A DNA stretch of 64,000 nt from Theobroma cacao. Its lineage: Eukaryota > Streptophyta > Magnoliopsida > Malvales > Malvaceae. Positions 24,372 through 36,103 of this stretch are shown piece after piece; within the stretch, counting starts at the first letter, position 1; each line of letters starts with the position of its first letter. Both the position numbers and the translations under genes were made by a program. The notes beneath the pieces were generated by a model that did not search any database, was not told the origin of the DNA, and saw only the letters and a program-made list of their open reading frames with translations. The DNA is taken from assembly GCF_000208745.1 (NCBI RefSeq), contig NC_030858.1, positions 17,610,623 to 17,674,622 of the forward strand, in the 5' to 3' direction.

Positions 24372-27083
24372 CATAAACATATAGTTCTTTAAATAACCTG
24401 AAAATTTTTACAAAACCTTTAGGAAAAACAAGGAAGTTGTACCTTACTTATGGCATGGAATCCTCCTTATAGTTATTTGAATAAGCTGAACATTTATGCA
24501 AAACTTTTAGGTAACACAAGGAAATTGTACCTCACCTGTGGTATCGGATCCTCCCTAAGGGAAACGATACTTAACCATATAAACCCAAGCTATGGGTAAT
24601 TTCCTCCAAACTTTGTGTAAAGCATATGAGCTACTCATGTACTCAAGGTTATCCCATAAGATTAAATCATAACATTTTTTAGATCATTTTCCAATCCATA
24701 TAACTCAAGCATAAATTTCCAATCCATATATCTTAACTAATCATATTTTTTAATCCCAACAACTTAAATAATCAACTTTTGATCCATGGAACTCAAGTGG
24801 CCATTCTTTCCTTATAATCCATAAACTCAACCAATGCAATGGAACTTATTTTACTAATTAGTCTTTCTTGACTATCTTATTGCTTAGAGTTTAATTTATA
24901 ACTCAATCAAACATTTCAAGCACAAGAAACATCACAATACAAGAGTAATATGCAATAGTCATGAATGCAAGGATGCCTACTGGGTCTTAGCCTAAGTCTA
25001 AGCTTAGTGAGTGGCACATCGGCCTCACTCACGTTAAGCATTGCCACCATGTAGTGGAATTTGCCTCACTATGTGTGGAAATCGCTCAATATATCATTAA
25101 GCGTTCGCACCACGTATTACCTCACAATGTGTGGAAACGCTATCATCATCATACTAAGCGTAAGTCACAACGTGTGGATTGTTATCTCACACCATATGGA
25201 GCACTATCATCATCATCATACTAGGCACAATTCACTGGGTGCAGAATATTACCTTACACCTTGTGAAAGCTCTAGGAAACATTCACATACAAGTATTATT
25301 TCATAATACAAAGCATTATCTCACACCTCAATTTATTATCAACACATATTCAAAGTAAACTCATGCTACACCTTTAAATTTCCTTATATGGCATGTGGAA
25401 ACTACATCACATATCATCCCAAAAACCATGATTCTCATGTTCTAATATTCCTCAAATAAAATATATCATAAGCTTAAGGGTGGGAATATCTACTTCAACC
25501 TAAGCGTTCATCTCTATTTTTCCATAACAGCAATTTAGGTGCTAATTTATCGTGAATCATATTTCTTCAAAAATACTCAGCCATCATGCTCATCATCAAG
25601 TATAAAGGTGGGAACTTACATCTGCTTGTCATCCACAAGTCTATACACATTTCTTATTTCCTATTCATAACGAAATTGAAGTTTTTGAAGTAAAACGTTT
25701 GAAAGGGCTTGTCCCCCCTTATTAAAAACTAATATATAGTAGTAATATTTACATACATAAATAGATTTTAAAACTTCTTTTAAAACATTTGATTAAAATA
25801 ATTTAATTTAATATTATAAGCATAATATTCAAATCATGCAAGTCAAACAATTCAATGAAACATGCTTAGCTTTACCATATTAAAATGCTTAAAAGGGTGT
25901 ATCTATTCACCTTTGTAAAATCATGCTTCTAAGCGTTGCTTCAACAAACCTTGCTTGTTTTATGATATTCAAGCTCAACACAACCTATCACAACAATTTC
26001 TAGCATAAATCCTTATTTTTTCCAACAAATCCATTTATGCAAAACTAATCGAGTATTTTTTTTGTTTAAAGCTACTAATCCACAAATCTTCAAATCCAAA
26101 TCTTAAATAATGAATCTTTAAACATCTTTACGTCCAAAACGATGTTGAAGAACAAAAACCCTTAAAATCCTAGCTCAAATTCAGATTAAATGAGTTGAAA
26201 CTTACAAAACCCTTGAATAAGGTTCAAACATTATGATTAAAACCCAAAAATGTAAAATTTTACCTTAGATTTGAGTTTGAAAGGTTGATTCTTTGTCCAA
26301 TGGGGTTTTAAGAGGTTGAAAGAGGGTTTAGTGGTCATTGGGGATCAGTTGGAGGTTGAGAAAATGAAAAATGAAGGCTAAGGCTTGTGTTGAGCCTTTT
26401 ATATATTTTTTTTGGTCAAAAAAAGCTATAGTCGACTACTCAAAGTCTATAGTCGACTATGGCTTCATTTTTCTGCTATAGTCAACTACTTAGTCCCTAT
26501 AGTGGGCTATGGCTTCATTTTTCTACCTACAGTCAAGTTTTGCCCTTGCATAGTTGACCCTTAACTAGGACCTTGATGTTTTCTAAGCCCCATGTCACTA
26601 TGGTCGAGTTTTAACCATTAAGGGTCAATCCTCCAAGTTCAAACTTGCAAAACTTCATTCGTTTGGCATCTTTTATCAACCATCCCTTCAATCTTCATTC
26701 ATCCATGAATATAGGATAATCATATGGAACGATTTACATCAAATGACAAGGAATTCTTATAGATAATTGTCACCAGTGTATAATTCATCAAAATTCAAGT
26801 TTTAACCAAATTTTCATTATATGTAAAATTGGTGTTTCACATAACCTTTTAGTGATTAGTCTTTCAGTACAATTCAATCTCTTCACCAAATGTTTCAAAA
26901 ATCCAAGGAGCATGGTACAATGTCTACTATTCTATTTTTTTTCCATAATAGTTCTTGCAACCATTAATTAGCTAACACGGATTATGGAAAACTTCTTTTC
27001 CAAAATCCATCTTGCTTTGGCCAAAGACATTATTAAGCTAATTCAGGGCAAGATCAATCAAGACACATCTCCTTAATCACTTG
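24372..27083 (-). mobile_element. Degenerate antisense LTR-like repeat into which the LARD-like element inserted
   Basis: Read on the - strand, this has the same plan as the LTRs nearby. A TATATAAAAGG box lies at about 26396-26409, followed by a leader ending CTAAG|GTAAAA (GT at 26263-26262). Next comes a GGTGAATAG site near 25910, then a GGGGACAAGCCC block near 25715. Hairpin-like repeats lie at 25050-25270, and an imperfect duplication of about 90 bases at 24375-24560. Upstream of the TATA box the palindrome ATAGTCGACTAT recurs (26435-26460). Termini were not resolved, so family and solo status are unknown. Confidence 0.55.
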
Positions 27084-30000
27084 TGTAGACACTATACTTT
27101 ATTTTTCATTATTGATATTATCTACTTGTTTTATGTGTTAATTAAGCATTATAGTGTTATGGAGACTAAGGACAAAATAATAGAAACAAAAAAAAAAAGA
27201 GAAAAAGCTAGACGACTAGCAGGGTGCGGACAGGCACAGTACGCTGTGCCACACAAGAAAAACTCGCGTCTGGTAGAAAGTGGAAATGGCACCCCCAAGA
27301 TTGGAATTGGGTATAAAAGCACTTCTGTAGCAGCTACAAAAACACACAAAAGCAACCAAAAATCAAAAATGAAGAAAAACCCTAAGAGTTCTAGCAACTA
27401 GAAGCCACAAACAAAAAAAAAAAGAGAAAGATAGTGGGAAATAGCAAGAGTGTCACCTGTGAGGGAGAGGGAAAAAGGGAGATATTGAGTGAATAGTTAG
27501 GAAAGGAAGGAGCATTTTTTTTTTGTGTTGTCAGTTGGGGAAAGTTTACTAAAGGGGAAAGCTTTTAATGTCGTCGGTTTGGTTCAGGAAAGGAGGGAGC
27601 TTTTTGTGCTACCGTTTGGAGGGTAGGGAGCTTTATCTGCCGCCGGTTAGAGAGGAAAAGCTTGGGGTTAAAGTTACCGATCTGTAAGGATAAAGAAGGG
27701 GAAGGACGTCGATTAAAGAGAGAAAGTCAGTGGGAGAAATGAGGGGTGGAAGAAGAGAAATGGTTTTCATACATAGGCCTTGAAAGGCTTCAAAATGACA
27801 CCGTTTTAGTGCTTGAGGGAGTGGCTGTTCAGAGCACCAAACGGTGCATTTAGAGGAAAGTGTTGATTAGCTGTTTGGACCAACGTTACCTAGTAAGGTA
27901 AACACTTCACCTCTCTTTTTATATTGGTATGGTTTTGTGGTGTTGAGTTTGACTTAATGTTTAGGTAGGAAGATAATTATTTTTATTAGATTATTAATTA
28001 AATTAAAAGATAAAATACATATGATAATTATCAGATGTTATGAGAGAAAATATAGAGTAGAATAGGATAGTGTAAAAATAGGTGAAGTAAATAGAAAATA
28101 AAATACTTAGAAATACAAAGAGATTTCAATAAATGGATAAATAATAAAATATATTCAAAAAATGATGATAAAATTAGGACAAAAAAAAAGGTTGTTTTAG
28201 TTATAAAAACAGATTTAAGGATAAAATTTATATAGGGAAATAAGTGAACATTTAATTAAAAATCATAATATAATAACTAGGTTTAGGTGGACGTTAATGT
28301 TAAAAATAATGATAATAGGCATTTAGTAATAGAAATAGGTTCATTTAGATTGAATTATATACATTAGGAAATATTTGGTTAGATTAAGAATATGGTTCAG
28401 GGAAAATATATAAAAGATGTAGGTAGAGTTCAAATGTTAAATATAAAATGGAATACATAATTACGTGAACTAATATAGGTAAAATAGGAATGAATTAGGT
28501 AAAATAAATATAAAGATATAAAAATAAATAAAATAAAAATGTAATAGAAAAAATATATGTAGATGACAAAGTGGTTGAAAGAGATAGCTTTATATAAAAT
28601 AGAAAGAGAGAGAATGAAAGTGGTGTAAGTTAAAGGATTATTCATATAAATAAGATGAGTACTTAATTCAACACCGATGATGGGATGGTTGGCCGGGACG
28701 TGAGAAGTCGTAATTTCGGACTAATTTTTTCTAGGCTCGGAATCCAAATTAAGGCTCCACCAGTACGATGGGAAGGCCTCGATTTTGAGGTTCCGAGATT
28801 TTTTAATTTTAAATAAATAAAAATTACTATACAATAAATTAGTCAAACAAAATATAAATACAAATATGGCATATATAAGAGAAAAGATGACATATATTTT
28901 AATTGTCCAAAGATAAAAATCAAATTGTGAAAATGGTAATACTCATGACAATAAATAAATAGATAAATAATTAAAATATACGATGATGGAAAATTCCAAA
29001 TAATAAATATGTTTAAAACATAAAATTTAAATATCTAGTTGTATAAAATATATATAGTAATAAATTTATAAGTGTTATGAAAAGGGAATAGGGTAGATAA
29101 TAAAAAAAGAAAAATGGAATCAATATGTATATAATTATGAAATTGGATATCTTGCTATAGATTATGAGTGAAAAGATAGTTTATATAGTAAAAAAATATA
29201 CACTTAAATAACGTAGAAATATATATAATTCTTAATATGCATAATGATAAAAGGAAACATAGAAAAAAAGAGTCCCTAAGAAATAGCAAGGAAGACATAA
29301 GAGAGCTTAGAAATAAAAAATAATAATGAATAATGAATTCCATAAGCGTAGTATATGTCTTTATTGCATCACGCATGTCATGGCATATAGATAATGTTGT
29401 CCACGAGTACAAGTCCCGATGATGGGATTTTCCAAAAATCTTACGAATGTGGGTTTCTCTTAGAAAGTTCCTTAGGTGAAAGGGTGTCCTCGGGTCCCAC
29501 CAGTATGATGGGAGGGCTCAGGAAACATCTTTAATAAAAAGGCTTATGCTTGTAATAGGTTTACATTCATGAAAATATATATATATTTTAAAAAGAGTAC
29601 GATAACCCCGATGATGAGATTTATTCATCAAATTTACGAAGGTGAAAATTCTCTAAGTGAGAGAATATCCCCAGATCCTACCAGTATGATGGGTGGATCC
29701 GAGAGAATGTCCTCAATAAAAGGTTATTTGTCCGACATTATTTGAATTTCATGCCATGCATTTCGCAATGCCTCATGTTCATATCACACCTTAGAGTCAA
29801 ATAAAATATTTTAACAAAATAGAGGCTAAAATAAATGAATAATAAATAAGGAAGCATAACAAATTTAAGGATCAAGGCCCTAATAGGATAATCTAAAATT
29901 AAATGGTACCGTTCATGGAACGAGCATCACGGGGGTGCTAATACTTCCTTAAGCGTAACTGCACTCTCGAACCAAATCCTAAAAGATGTAGACTAGTTTA

Positions 30001-30154
30001 AAATTCTCTCGATGGACTTAAAATTAATTTAAGACTTCGTCGATTAGAATCGAGTCAATAGGTGGCCAATCACACCTAGAACAAAGATTGGTTGAGACTC
30101 CATAGTGTTTCCCCGCGTCTAGCGATCAGGTTCTTAGACCCGCACGTTACGACA
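27084..30154 (+). mobile_element. Solo LTR, Ogre/Tat-like, TSD ACTTG
   Basis: The sequence starts TGTAGACACTATAC and ends CGTTACGACA. ACTTG flanks it at 27079-27083 and 30155-30159. The last part (GTGGCCAATCACACC, then CCCGCACGTTACGACA) resembles what I recall of LTR ends in the Tat/Ogre branch of Ty3/gypsy; that assignment is from memory and not from a search. A TATA-like GGGTATAAAAGC is at 27309-27320. Three degenerate units with GATGATGGGA...CCAGTA.GATGGGA lie at 28675-28790, 29415-29520 and 29605-29700. No internal region is attached. Confidence 0.8.
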
Positions 30155-30159
30155 ACTTG

Positions 30160-30730
30160 GAGTAGTGAATCCTTTCTTAACCACTCATTTTCCTTCATAT
30201 GTTTCATGATATACCCAATAGCATCCTGTTTGGGTATCTTTGGTTAAAACTCGGAGTGATGATATCAAAGTATATCAATTCTCATATAAGACAACTCGGT
30301 ATCTTAAGTCTAAAGATCATTTGCATGATTGTCACATGAAGATATATTTCATAGACACTCGAGTGACATACTAAATGGAATCCTCATGGCAAGTCATGTT
30401 TGGTGAACTTGTTCCAAGAATAAGTACCCACATTCTAATTCCAAATATCTTCATACTTCAACCTATGAGATCAGTTGCTTATTTCACAAATAAGGAACAT
30501 AGAATGTGCTAGTCTATAAGCATCATTGATGTCCAGTCTCAACAATACATCGATCAAGAACAATTCAGGAATTATGCTTTAATGCATAAGGATCTCATAA
30601 TTGTAACACTGTACAATTCCCTTACAAGGCAAGTTAATTCCTTAGACTTCATCCAATAAGCCTATGTATAATAGCTTATTGATGAAGGAAAACCTTTGAT
30701 CACTTGTTATGAGTAATCTTGTTGCATGAT
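30160..30730. repeat. Unclassified repeat-like sequence, no coding content seen
   Basis: About 570 bases lie between the solo LTR and the LINE relic. No frame is open and no terminal structure is visible. Its evenly mixed composition differs from the AT-rich flanks and suggests transposon-derived sequence, but I could not assign it. Confidence 0.35.
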
Positions 30731-30739
30731 TAAAGATAT

Positions 30740-32640
30740 AAACCTTGAGAAATCCGATTGGCTATATAGCTTATACTTATCAAGAACATGAAACATCTTC
30801 TCACATAATTCTTTTCTTTTACTCTCATCATTCAAAGCATAAACATTCCCAAAACCACACTTTTATGAATTTCCTTCACCGTCCTTATCAATAACGTATA
30901 ATATTTTTCCACAATGCAAGTGTTCATTTCAAAAAAAAAAAAAAACCTCTTTCCAAATATGCGTTGAACCCCCAGATCACCCTTCCACAATGCAAATTGA
31001 CCTTTTATAAGCTCCTTTCACCACACTAACTCATACACCCTATGATCAACCTTTCCCACTTTGTTTCTTAAAGAAACACCATGTTTGGTTTATTTTTCCT
31101 AACCAAACCTCTGACAACTGTTCTGTTTTCACACTTAACACATCTTTAATATTCCAAGTCAATAGTATCATTGTTAGAAATTTTTAACCCCAATCTGAAA
31201 GCACTTTTCACCCTTCTCATATTGCTCACTCAATGTAATCACCAAGTTCCAAATCAACAAAGGCCTTAAATGTAGCTTCCTTGCTTTCTTGAAACTTCAA
31301 TCGAAGCTTTCGACCCATTCCCTATTTTTCCTTGACCTCTTTCAAGGTCACTAAGTTTCTATAAATAATGTCTTCATTTGAGATCGACCTTTCCTTACTT
31401 ACACTACCTTTGTCCTATTCCCTATATAGAACTTTCATAATTTCCCTTCTTAATACAATCTCACAACCTTCTTGTTTAGCCATAAAAACAAGTTTTCTCA
31501 CCACAGCTTCCCATATCTCATTCTCCTTTTTCTCATCAATCTCCTTGGAAGAGCTATTTTTCAACGACCAATTTTTCATTTAGGGATTTTCCCCCTTTAA
31601 TGTTACTATCTGCCTACCTTTCACCATTTTGCTTGTCAATAATTTGTGAGCTTTCTGCCCAATTTCTTTTAGCTTTTTCTTCTTCCTCAACTTTAGTTTC
31701 AAACTCATCACATTCTTACTCCACTAACTTTATTTCATTCCTCAATCAACTACATGATTTCCCTTCCCACCTACGACAGTATCCTCATGTCTAACTTAGT
31801 CCCCTCATGAAACATAATCCCCCGATTACTTATTATTTCATCATAATTCTTCCTCCCTTATTATGCTGCCTCAAACTTTCCTTTTTGGTAGTCATGAAAT
31901 TTAGTTTTGATCACATACACCATGTTACCTCACTTCAATTTCATTAACCCCTAAATCTTCACCAAAACCCCAATTCTTACTCTTTTTCCCTTTTGCCCAT
32001 ATTGTCCTCCTTACTCACCTTAAGCCTTCTATTGGGATTTTCAGCCTTCCTAACAATTTCCTCATCATGCATAGATTCACACCCCACATTCATGCCCTTT
32101 CCCCTTTTCTTGGTTTTCTTGGCCCATTGCCCATTACTACTAGACACCACCGTACTTGATCCATCTCCTTACTCTTTCTAGGCACACTAGTCTCACAAAC
32201 CAATTTTATTTCTTTCAAGTTTAGCTCACTTGCAACCATCCCCTTTGTTATCCCTCACGCCTAGATACACAACTCACTTTCTTACTCCTTAGCCCTTTCT
32301 TGATAATCTCAAAACGTTCCTTATTACTACTAGGCCCCTCCGCATGTTGGTCTTTTCATCATACCTTTTAAGCCCACTTCCCTCATCCAACATCTTTGTT
32401 CCCTTCAATTTTAAATCCTTTGCATGTGATTCACTTAAATCTCCCTTAGGCTCAAGTGATCCCTCACTTTGTAATTTTTTAAGGGAACTACCCGCTACCT
32501 TTGCATGGTCAACTTGCTACCTTTTCTTTAATCCTACCTTACACATATCTCCTTTTCTATTTTGGGGGAAGCCTCATCTAAAAACAATTCCGCCCTCTTA
32601 TATGTCTACTTATATTTGGAATTGGGTGGTGATTGATGAT
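30740..32640 (-). pseudogene. LINE (L1-type) relic: linker region and start of the endonuclease domain
   Basis: Read on the - strand, several frames hold a lysine- and glutamate-rich segment (for example near 32080-31980 and 31760-31580) followed by an apurinic endonuclease-like start. LVRKNKPNMVFL.ETKWE lies near 31120-31070 and fits the family pattern KP-(D/N)-(I/M)-(V/L)-F-(L/I)-Q-E-T-K. GNVYALNDESKRKELCEK near 30870-30815 fits the NVYAPND block of the same domain. Numerous stops and frameshifts separate the pieces, and the rest of the endonuclease and the reverse transcriptase are missing. The small + strand open frames at 31368-32649 are shadows of this relic. Confidence 0.65.
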
Positions 32641-33380
32641 TACGTCTGAGAAATTTAAAATCAAGTCAAAATTTTGAACACTTTTATTATGTAAAATGAT
32701 GAAAGTTTGGATTTCATATATTTGTAAAATTTATGATGAAGATATAAAGGAAAACAAAAGGAAAGAGAACAAGGCACATGCTTTTATCTTTGATTTTAAA
32801 GATGTGTAATTTTTGAGTAATAAAAAAACCTGTTACTTTTACTAAGAGAAAACGTCATTTTAAAATGATGCCATACAAAGTTTAGTTAAATACTGATTGT
32901 TAAGCCTTTTTATCTACTATGGGTAAAAGTTAAAACACTCTGAAGGGCAAATACAATAATATTTTCATAAAATATGTAACATGTAAATTTAACTTTTAAC
33001 TTGGAAAATAAAATCCTTAAATTGACATATTGCTATTGGCTAGCCTTTGGGTTTTGCAGTTTTCCATGAATCACATAAATTATGAATTTTAAACATAAGA
33101 GTGTGTTTGGTTTGAAATATTGATATCATAAATATTATATTTTCTTTTTTTGGGATATATGTATGTATATCATATGTCAAGAAATTTTCTTTTTCTTTTT
33201 CTGTTTGGAATCCATAAATAATATTATTAGCTTTATTTATAAAGGGAAATATTAGAATATTCAATTTAACTGCTTGACCTACAGAATTGTTATTTGGCTA
33301 ATTAATGAAACACAAGAGCTAGATAAAAGTTGTTGAAGTTGGTTTAGTCTAATGAGGGCTTTTTGGCCGGATTAATACAC
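32641..33380. other. AT-rich intergenic sequence, nothing recognised
   Basis: No open frame, repeat structure or RNA gene could be supported between the LINE relic and the TIR element. Confidence 0.5.
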
Positions 33381-33637
33381 TTACAGCACGTTTGGTTCGC
33401 GGAATAGATAGGAATAGAATAGAATAACTATTATATTGGAATAGAATGAGATGAAAATAGAATAAAATAGTTTTTGCGTAGTTAGGTATGATAAATGGAA
33501 TAGGTTAAGAATAATTATTATGACTTATTTTAGTGTTTGGTTGGTAACAATAGCTTATGGAATAAGAAAGGAATAGCAAATAAAAAAACAAAATACCCTT
33601 TATTATATATATAATTATTTTTTTATGTTTATTTTTT

Positions 33638-33843
33638 NNNNNNNNNNNNNNNNNNNNNNNNNNNNNNNNNNNNNNNNNNNNNNNNNNNNNNNNNNNNNNN
33701 NNNNNNNNNNNNNNNNNNNNNNNNNNNNNNNNNNNNNNNNNNNNNNNNNNNNNNNNNNNNNNNNNNNNNNNNNNNNNNNNNNNNNNNNNNNNNNNNNNNN
33801 NNNNNNNNNNNNNNNNNNNNNNNNNNNNNNNNNNNNNNNNNNN
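33638..33843. other. Assembly gap (206 N)
   Basis: The run of N is bounded by T-rich sequence on both sides and lies inside the TIR element. The open reading frames that span it are not genes. Confidence 0.98.
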
Positions 33844-33990
33844 TTTTTTTTTTCATGGGCCGGTCGCCGGAAAGGCAACCGGTGTAACAAAACGTCGATC
33901 TGGCCGGATCTGGCCACTATGGCGCTAGATCGGCGCTTCCCCATGGCTGGATCTGGCCGTGGAGTGCCAGATCCAACCGTGGGATCTGGT

Positions 33991-34018
33991 CGGGAAGCAC
34001 CAGATCTGGTGCTTCCCG
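33991..34018. repeat. Perfect 28-bp palindrome in the TIR element
   Basis: The sequence CGGGAAGCACCAGA is followed directly by its exact reverse complement, with the centre AGATCT. It lies in the GATCTGG-rich core and could form a cruciform or RNA hairpin. Confidence 0.9.
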
Positions 34019-34691
34019 CGGCGAGATCTGGCCGTTGAGTGCCAGATCTGGCTGGATCTCGGTTCAATATTGTCGGAAAGGACTAGATCGACGTTTTTCA
34101 ATCATATTCGGTTGCTGCCGTCGCCGTCGCCGCCGTTGCCGCCGCCGTCGCCGGTGTTGAGTTCCAGTTAGAGAGAGAATGAGAGAGGGAGAAGAGAGAG
34201 AAAGAAAAGGGAAAATGAGAGAAAAAAAGTATTTATAGGTATAGGGTTGTAATATTTTTAGGTTATAAGGGCTATTTTGGTCATTATATATTTGAAAGCT
34301 ATTCCATGAGCCATGGAATAGCTATTACTGGGGAGGGGGAAGGGAATAGCTATTATTGACTTTTAACCTATTTGACAGAATTTTTATTCTTGCGAAATTG
34401 CTATTTCGTATTTCAATTTGGTACCAAACGAAGGAATAGGAAATGACCGGGAATAGAGGGGGAATAGCATAGCTATTCCCCGTACCAAACGTGCCATTAG
34501 TTTCTTGGATTGCAAGTTAGGCTATTAGTTGGAATAAGTTCAGTATAATTGAAACCAATATAATTACATTGGCTAGAAACCAATATAATTACATTGGCTA
34601 GAAACACAAGTGGATGATGTAATGCTCGTGAGTCATATTCTGTAAGTAGTTTGCCATGTTTAATGATCAAGAAGTCAAGCTAATAAAGATG

Positions 34692-35502
34692 TGCATATTG
34701 TCGAGTTGTGGAACCTCACTTTTCCACGTCCTCCATCTATATCGCCCCAAATAATTAAATGGTTAAAACTATTATCAGATGAAATTAAGCTAAATGTGGA
34801 TAAGTGGTCTAAAAATGCCAACATGTAGCAAGTGGAGGAGTTGTTTGAGACCATACAGGTAAACTTTTTTTTGGTTTCTATGAGAATTTTGGCCGACAGA
34901 ATTCTTTACAGGCAAAACTTCTCGCTTTAAAAAGAGGTTTATCTTTATGCCAAGAATGCAATTTTGACAAAGTAAGGATTGAAATGGATGCATTGGTAGT
35001 TTGTGAATATGATGCAGAAAAGCAACTTAGGCTCCCATAACACCAGATATTTATTGGCCTCCGTACAAAATCTCTTAAAGCATTTTTCGTTTAGAATTAC
35101 TCACATTCACCGTGAAGGGAACCAAGCTGCCGACTTTCTTTCCAATCAAGGGTACTTGCATGATGGATTGAGGGTGTTCCAAGTTGAAGCCGGCGAATTA
35201 AGAGGTATCCTTAGGCTAGATAAGTTAAACTTACCTTATGTTAGAATCAAATAATTGTAAGGAATTAATACTCCTAATTTATTTTTTGTTCGTAGTTTTA
35301 TTTTAATTAGTATTACTTATGCTATGCATTCATAGTAAATATGAGAGGAAAGTAGTACCTTCAATAGGTCTTCTTTCTCTCATATCTTATGTAATTCTGA
35401 AAGTAAGGTTTATGTCCTCCTCCTTTATGTACTTATTTTTCTTATTTTAATAAAATTTTAACAATATAACTAGGCCCTGTGAGAATTTTCAATTAAAAAA
35501 AA
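34692..35502 (+). pseudogene. 5'-truncated LINE with an RNase H-like (RVT_3) domain, 14-bp TSD
   Basis: The insertion is bracketed by AGCTAATAAAGATG at 34678-34691 and 35503-35516 and ends in an A-run (35495-35502), the signature of target-primed reverse transcription. The coding remnant ends at 35253. The clean part (35003-35253) reads LGSHNTRYLLASVQNLLKHF followed by RITHIHREGNQAADFLSNQG, typical of the C-terminal RNase H-like domain of plant LINE polyproteins (H-x-REGN-x-AD). Upstream pieces in other frames (KLNVD near 34785, LQAELLALKRGL-like near 34905-34945) belong to the same domain and are separated by frameshifts. The 5' truncation removes the reverse transcriptase. Confidence 0.85.
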
Positions 35503-35516
35503 AGCTAATAAAGATG

Positions 35517-36103
35517 AACTAAAGTTATTTAATTGGGTTCGGTTCTTATATATTTACTTATTTTTAATATACCATTAACTTCAGTCATGTATTAATTAAA
35601 AAGTGATGAAGGAATTGGATCCAATATATGTATCCTTACGGATAAATTGCAAGATTATTACTATTTTAAAAAATTCAGTATTTTATAAAGTGGTCTGATA
35701 AATGAGCCATTCTTTGGTAGTAATACTTTATCTTTTACTTGTAATTGATTTGTACTCTCATCAAAGAAGTAACCAAAACAACATTTATTTTGCAAAAATA
35801 AAAAATTAAAGAGACATGCACGTTAGAATAACCCAATTATTAATAATGGGAATCACCTACGCCTACCTTGTTTCCCATTCTGTTGGAAACGAAAAAAAAA
35901 AACAAACAGAGGACGTTTTTTAATTAAAAATAGTCTCTCTCACAAGTGAAATAAAATATACAATTTTCTAACTCCTCAAGCACGCCAATACAAAGAGAAA
36001 AACAGTCTGAAAGGAGAATAAAACTAGAAAAAGGAGGAACCCTAATACAAGAAATTTAAAAATTTGCTAATAATTTATGGGGCAGTTACACAACAACAAT
36101 TAC
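35517..36103. other. Intergenic and 3' flank of the DC1 gene
   Basis: This is AT-rich sequence with no open frame. The right part should contain the 3'UTR of the gene encoded on the - strand. I could not fix a polyadenylation site. Confidence 0.5.

Larger units (their letters stand above)
33384..34496. mobile_element. PIF/Harbinger-like TIR element with a GC-rich core, TSD TTA
   Basis: The left end (33384-33407) and the inverted right end (34473-34496) match at about 20 of 24 positions, sharing GCACGTTTGGT.CG.GGAATAG. TTA flanks it at 33381-33383 and 34497-34499, which fits the PIF/Harbinger target duplication. Subterminal sequence repeats GGAATAG and its complement CTATTCC. The centre (33855-34165) is GC-rich, unlike everything around it, and made of recurring GATCTGG words plus a GCCGTC triplet run. 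No transposase is visible, so it is non-autonomous. The core may be captured host sequence; that is inference. Part of the element is unsequenced. Confidence 0.7.

Noticed and set aside
27081..27401. Lysine-rich open frame of 106 codons
   Set aside because: It starts three bases before the solo LTR at 27084 and reads through its U3 region. Composition is A-rich, and it is a chance frame inside an LTR.
31368..32649. Four small + strand open frames rich in Ser, Leu and Phe
   Set aside because: They are antisense shadows of the LINE relic. The Lys/Glu-rich - strand reading with endonuclease motifs explains the region better.
33615..34067. Open frames through the 206-N gap
   Set aside because: Most of their length is unknown sequence. 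The rest is a GATCTGG-type repeat, so no protein can be supported.
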